Position numbers and translations under genes: made by a program | NCBI GenBank assembly: GCA_946480965.1 | Contig: CAMLMI010000320.1 | Span: 1 to 5,619, forward strand | Direction: 5' to 3' | Source of the DNA: an uncultured Verrucomicrobiales bacterium | GTDB lineage: Bacteria > Verrucomicrobiota > Verrucomicrobiae > Limisphaerales > CANJSG01 | Length of the DNA: 5,619 nt | Shown here: in pieces, positions 4,751 through 5,619 of the stretch | Numbering within the stretch: position 1 is the stretch's first letter | Layout: each line of letters begins with the position of its first letter | Notes under the pieces: model-generated | Told to the model about the DNA's origin: nothing | The model's database searches: none | Seen by the model: the letters and a program-made list of their open reading frames with translations, nothing else

Positions 4751-5301
4751 AGGACGACCGCCTTTTCAAGCTGCGGTTGCGGGCGGAGCGGGACCAACGA
4801 CTGGCCAATGCCAGCCTGATGATCCTTTGCCGGATCATCTCCGAGCGGTCCAAGAAGCCTCTGGAGATCGACGACGAATTTCCTCTGCCGTGGTCCAAGG
4901 TGGCCCAGTGGACGGGCCGGAGCCGCCGGCAGGCGTCGCTCTGGATCTCCCATCTGGAAACATGCGGCTACCTCAAGGCGGGGACGCTGCGGGGCTGTCC
5001 GCCCACTCGGCGTTATTTTTTGGTGCTCAATTGCGTGGAAAACCGCGCAATTGAACGGGCGGAAAAGGGGGCAATTGATTGCGCGGGAAACCACGCAACC
5101 AAGTGCGCGGAAAAGGGGGCACACCTAATATCTAGTTCCCTTCGGGAAGAGTATTTAATGGAGGGGACTCCGTCCCCGAGTCAGGAGGGGGAAGATCCAG
5201 CGGCTTCGCCGGGGCAGGAAACGGGCTTCATGGAGCCGGAGGAGGCGAAAGCGGGTCTGGCATCCCTGCGAGCGGCTCTGGCCGCAACGGAAGGGTTTTG
5301 A
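4747..5301 (+). CDS. Probable replication initiator with internal repeat array
   Basis: This 184-residue protein starts at the ATGA overlap with the previous gene; a GGAGG lies at 4729-4733. An N-terminal helical region (1-35) leads to a helix-turn-helix at about 45-78: PLPWSKVAQWTGRSRRQASLWISHLETCGYLKAG, with a strand FLVLNC at 91-96. This layout matches the N-terminal winged helix of phage and plasmid replication proteins such as lambda O and DnaD/RepA-like initiators. Residues 97-128 are four 8-residue repeats (AEKGAIDC, AEKGAHLI and relatives) encoded by 24-bp DNA repeats. The rest (129-184) is a Ser/Pro/Glu-rich linker and a short Ala/Leu helix that may contact a helicase or loader. It lacks nuclease or helicase motifs. 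A transcription regulator is the main alternative. Confidence 0.6.
   Translation: MKDDRLFKLRLRAERDQRLANASLMILCRIISERSKKPLEIDDEFPLPWSKVAQWTGRSRRQASLWISHLETCGYLKAGTLRGCPPTRRYFLVLNCVENRAIERAEKGAIDCAGNHATKCAEKGAHLISSSLREEYLMEGTPSPSQEGEDPAASPGQETGFMEPEEAKAGLASLRAALAATEGF
5033..5128 (+). repeat. Four tandem 24-bp repeats (iteron-like), candidate origin
   Basis: The units run 5033-5056, 5057-5080, 5081-5104 and 5105-5128 with no gaps. All carry a G-rich start, a GGAAA/GGGAAA core and GCA near position 15. Units 1 and 3 read GCGyGGrAAACC then CGCAA; units 2 and 4 share GCGGAAAAGGGGGCA after their first base or two. CAATTG recurs at 5028, 5048 and 5072. AT-rich stretches lie on both sides (TTATTTTTT near 5013-5021; CTAATATCTAG near 5125-5135). 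Tandem repeats inside an initiator gene beside AT-rich DNA are typical of iterons. Origin function is inferred. Confidence 0.65.
5125..5182. other. AT-rich patch with small hairpins within the initiator gene
   Basis: Directly after the repeat array comes CTAATATCTAG (5125-5135), then hairpin TTCCC-TTC-GGGAA (5136-5148), TATTTAATGG (5152-5161), and hairpin GGGGAC-TCC-GTCCCC (5163-5177). GACTC (5166-5170) and GAGTC (5178-5182) form a competing stem. The AT-rich part could be the melting element of the origin; the hairpins could be protein sites or attenuate transcription. They are short, and the region also codes for a low-complexity protein linker. Confidence 0.35.
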
Positions 5302-5366
5302 TGGGCTCGCCATGCGAGCGAGGAAAGGTCGGTTTAACGCTTGGAGAAGTCACTCCCGTCGTGTGA
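5301..5366 (+). CDS. Possible 21-aa peptide or gene remnant after the initiator
   Basis: An ATG at 5301 overlaps the initiator stop as TGATG and has a good ribosome site (GGAAGG at 5289-5294, 6-nt spacer). The frame (MGSPCERGKVGLTLGEVTP...) stops after 21 codons, inside the last codons of the opposing ORF. The start signals look real, but the length suggests a truncated gene, a leader peptide, or chance. Nothing recognisable is encoded. Confidence 0.25.
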   Translation: MGSPCERGKVGLTLGEVTPVV

Positions 5367-5619
5367 CTCGAAAATCTCCTTCAAAGTGTCAGCCGAAGTG
5401 ACCGGAGAAAGTCCCCCAGATCTCGGCCACCAACAAATGCGAAAAGGCGGTCCACAATATCGCGAGCGTCTTGCAATCTCCTCTAGGACATTGCCCCACG
5501 TCAGATAAACGCTTCTAAAATTTTTGAGGCGAATCCCCTCAGGAATTTTTAGATCGGGAGCGTCCTCTTGGAGCGGCGGAAACAGCCGAATCAAATCTTG
5601 GGCGTCCTCAAAAATCTTT
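5334..5619 (-). CDS. Unrecognised protein, C-terminal part, open at right edge
   Basis: The frame is open from the right edge to the TAA at 5334-5336, giving 94 C-terminal residues. A TTG at 5594 is available as a start, but the residues before it (KIFEDAQD) continue naturally, so the gene probably begins outside the window. The sequence has mixed, protein-like composition: LIRLFPPLQEDAPDL, IPEGIRLKNFRSVYLTWGNV, then RYCGPPFRICWWPRSGG with paired Trp and two Cys. GC is clearly lower than in the initiator operon, suggesting a separately acquired cargo gene. It is convergent with the operon. No family is recognised, and it is not visibly an integrase. Confidence 0.5.
   Translation of the reverse strand, partial: KIFEDAQDLIRLFPPLQEDAPDLKIPEGIRLKNFRSVYLTWGNVLEEIARRSRYCGPPFRICWWPRSGGLSPVTSADTLKEIFESHDGSDFSKR

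Larger units (their letters stand above)
2628..5619. mobile_element. Left part of a putative integrative, satellite-like element
   Basis: The left boundary is the truncated tRNA-Pro; the right end is outside the window. Contents in order: inverted repeats, a RHH regulator on the - strand, a divergent control region, then a compact + strand operon with a second RHH-like protein, an excisionase-like HTH protein, four tiny unknowns, a winged-helix-like protein and a probable initiator with an internal repeat array. No integrase, capsid, terminase, conjugation or relaxase gene is seen. The layout resembles phage satellites (PICIs) and small integrative plasmids more than a full prophage. That is inferred from gene order and motifs alone. 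The right edge at 5619 is the window edge, not the element's end. Confidence 0.6.

Overview
The window is GC-rich (low 60s % by eye) and falls into two parts that meet at a truncated tRNA gene near position 2628-2672. To the left is ordinary bacterial chromosome: the 3' part of an unrecognised + strand gene (2-1009) and a convergent YgfZ/GcvT-family gene (1139-2230, - strand), separated by a GA/CT-rich imperfect inverted repeat. The style of the first protein and the GAGGACGAGG-type spacer suggest a member of the Planctomycetes-Verrucomicrobia group. That is an impression, not a demonstrated assignment.

At 2628-2672, on the - strand, lies the 3' part of a tRNA-Pro(CGG): anticodon loop, 3' anticodon strand, variable loop, T arm, 3' acceptor strand and encoded CCA. 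Its 5' half is absent. Identity to a tRNA stops at the start of the anticodon loop, which is what a tyrosine-recombinase attachment site looks like after an element integrates into a tRNA 3' end. The orientation predicts that the intact tRNA-Pro lies beyond the right edge and that everything from about 2673 rightward is the integrated element.

The element starts with about 140 bp carrying inverted repeats, then a small + strand ORF (2817-3035) overlapping antisense the tail of a ribbon-helix-helix (RHH) regulator (2857-3186, -). A divergent control region follows, with a GCAAT/ATTGC dyad and two CGCTAGT repeats exactly 10 bp apart. To its right runs a one-way + strand operon of very small genes: a second, 53-aa RHH-like protein, a 68-aa excisionase/AlpA-like HTH protein, four unrecognised proteins of 58-84 aa, a 93-aa winged-helix-like protein and a 184-aa probable replication initiator. 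Most are joined by 4-nt ATGA or GTGA stop/start overlaps.

The probable initiator gene contains four tandem 24-bp repeats (5033-5128), alternating between two types, translated as four 8-residue repeats and flanked by AT-rich DNA. This resembles an origin of replication inside its own initiator gene, as in lambda O. Divergent regulators, a candidate excisionase, an initiator with an internal origin and a tRNA attachment site together look like a small integrative, satellite-like (PICI-like) element. No integrase is visible; if present it should lie to the right. The window ends in a - strand ORF of lower GC that is open at the edge (5334-5619).
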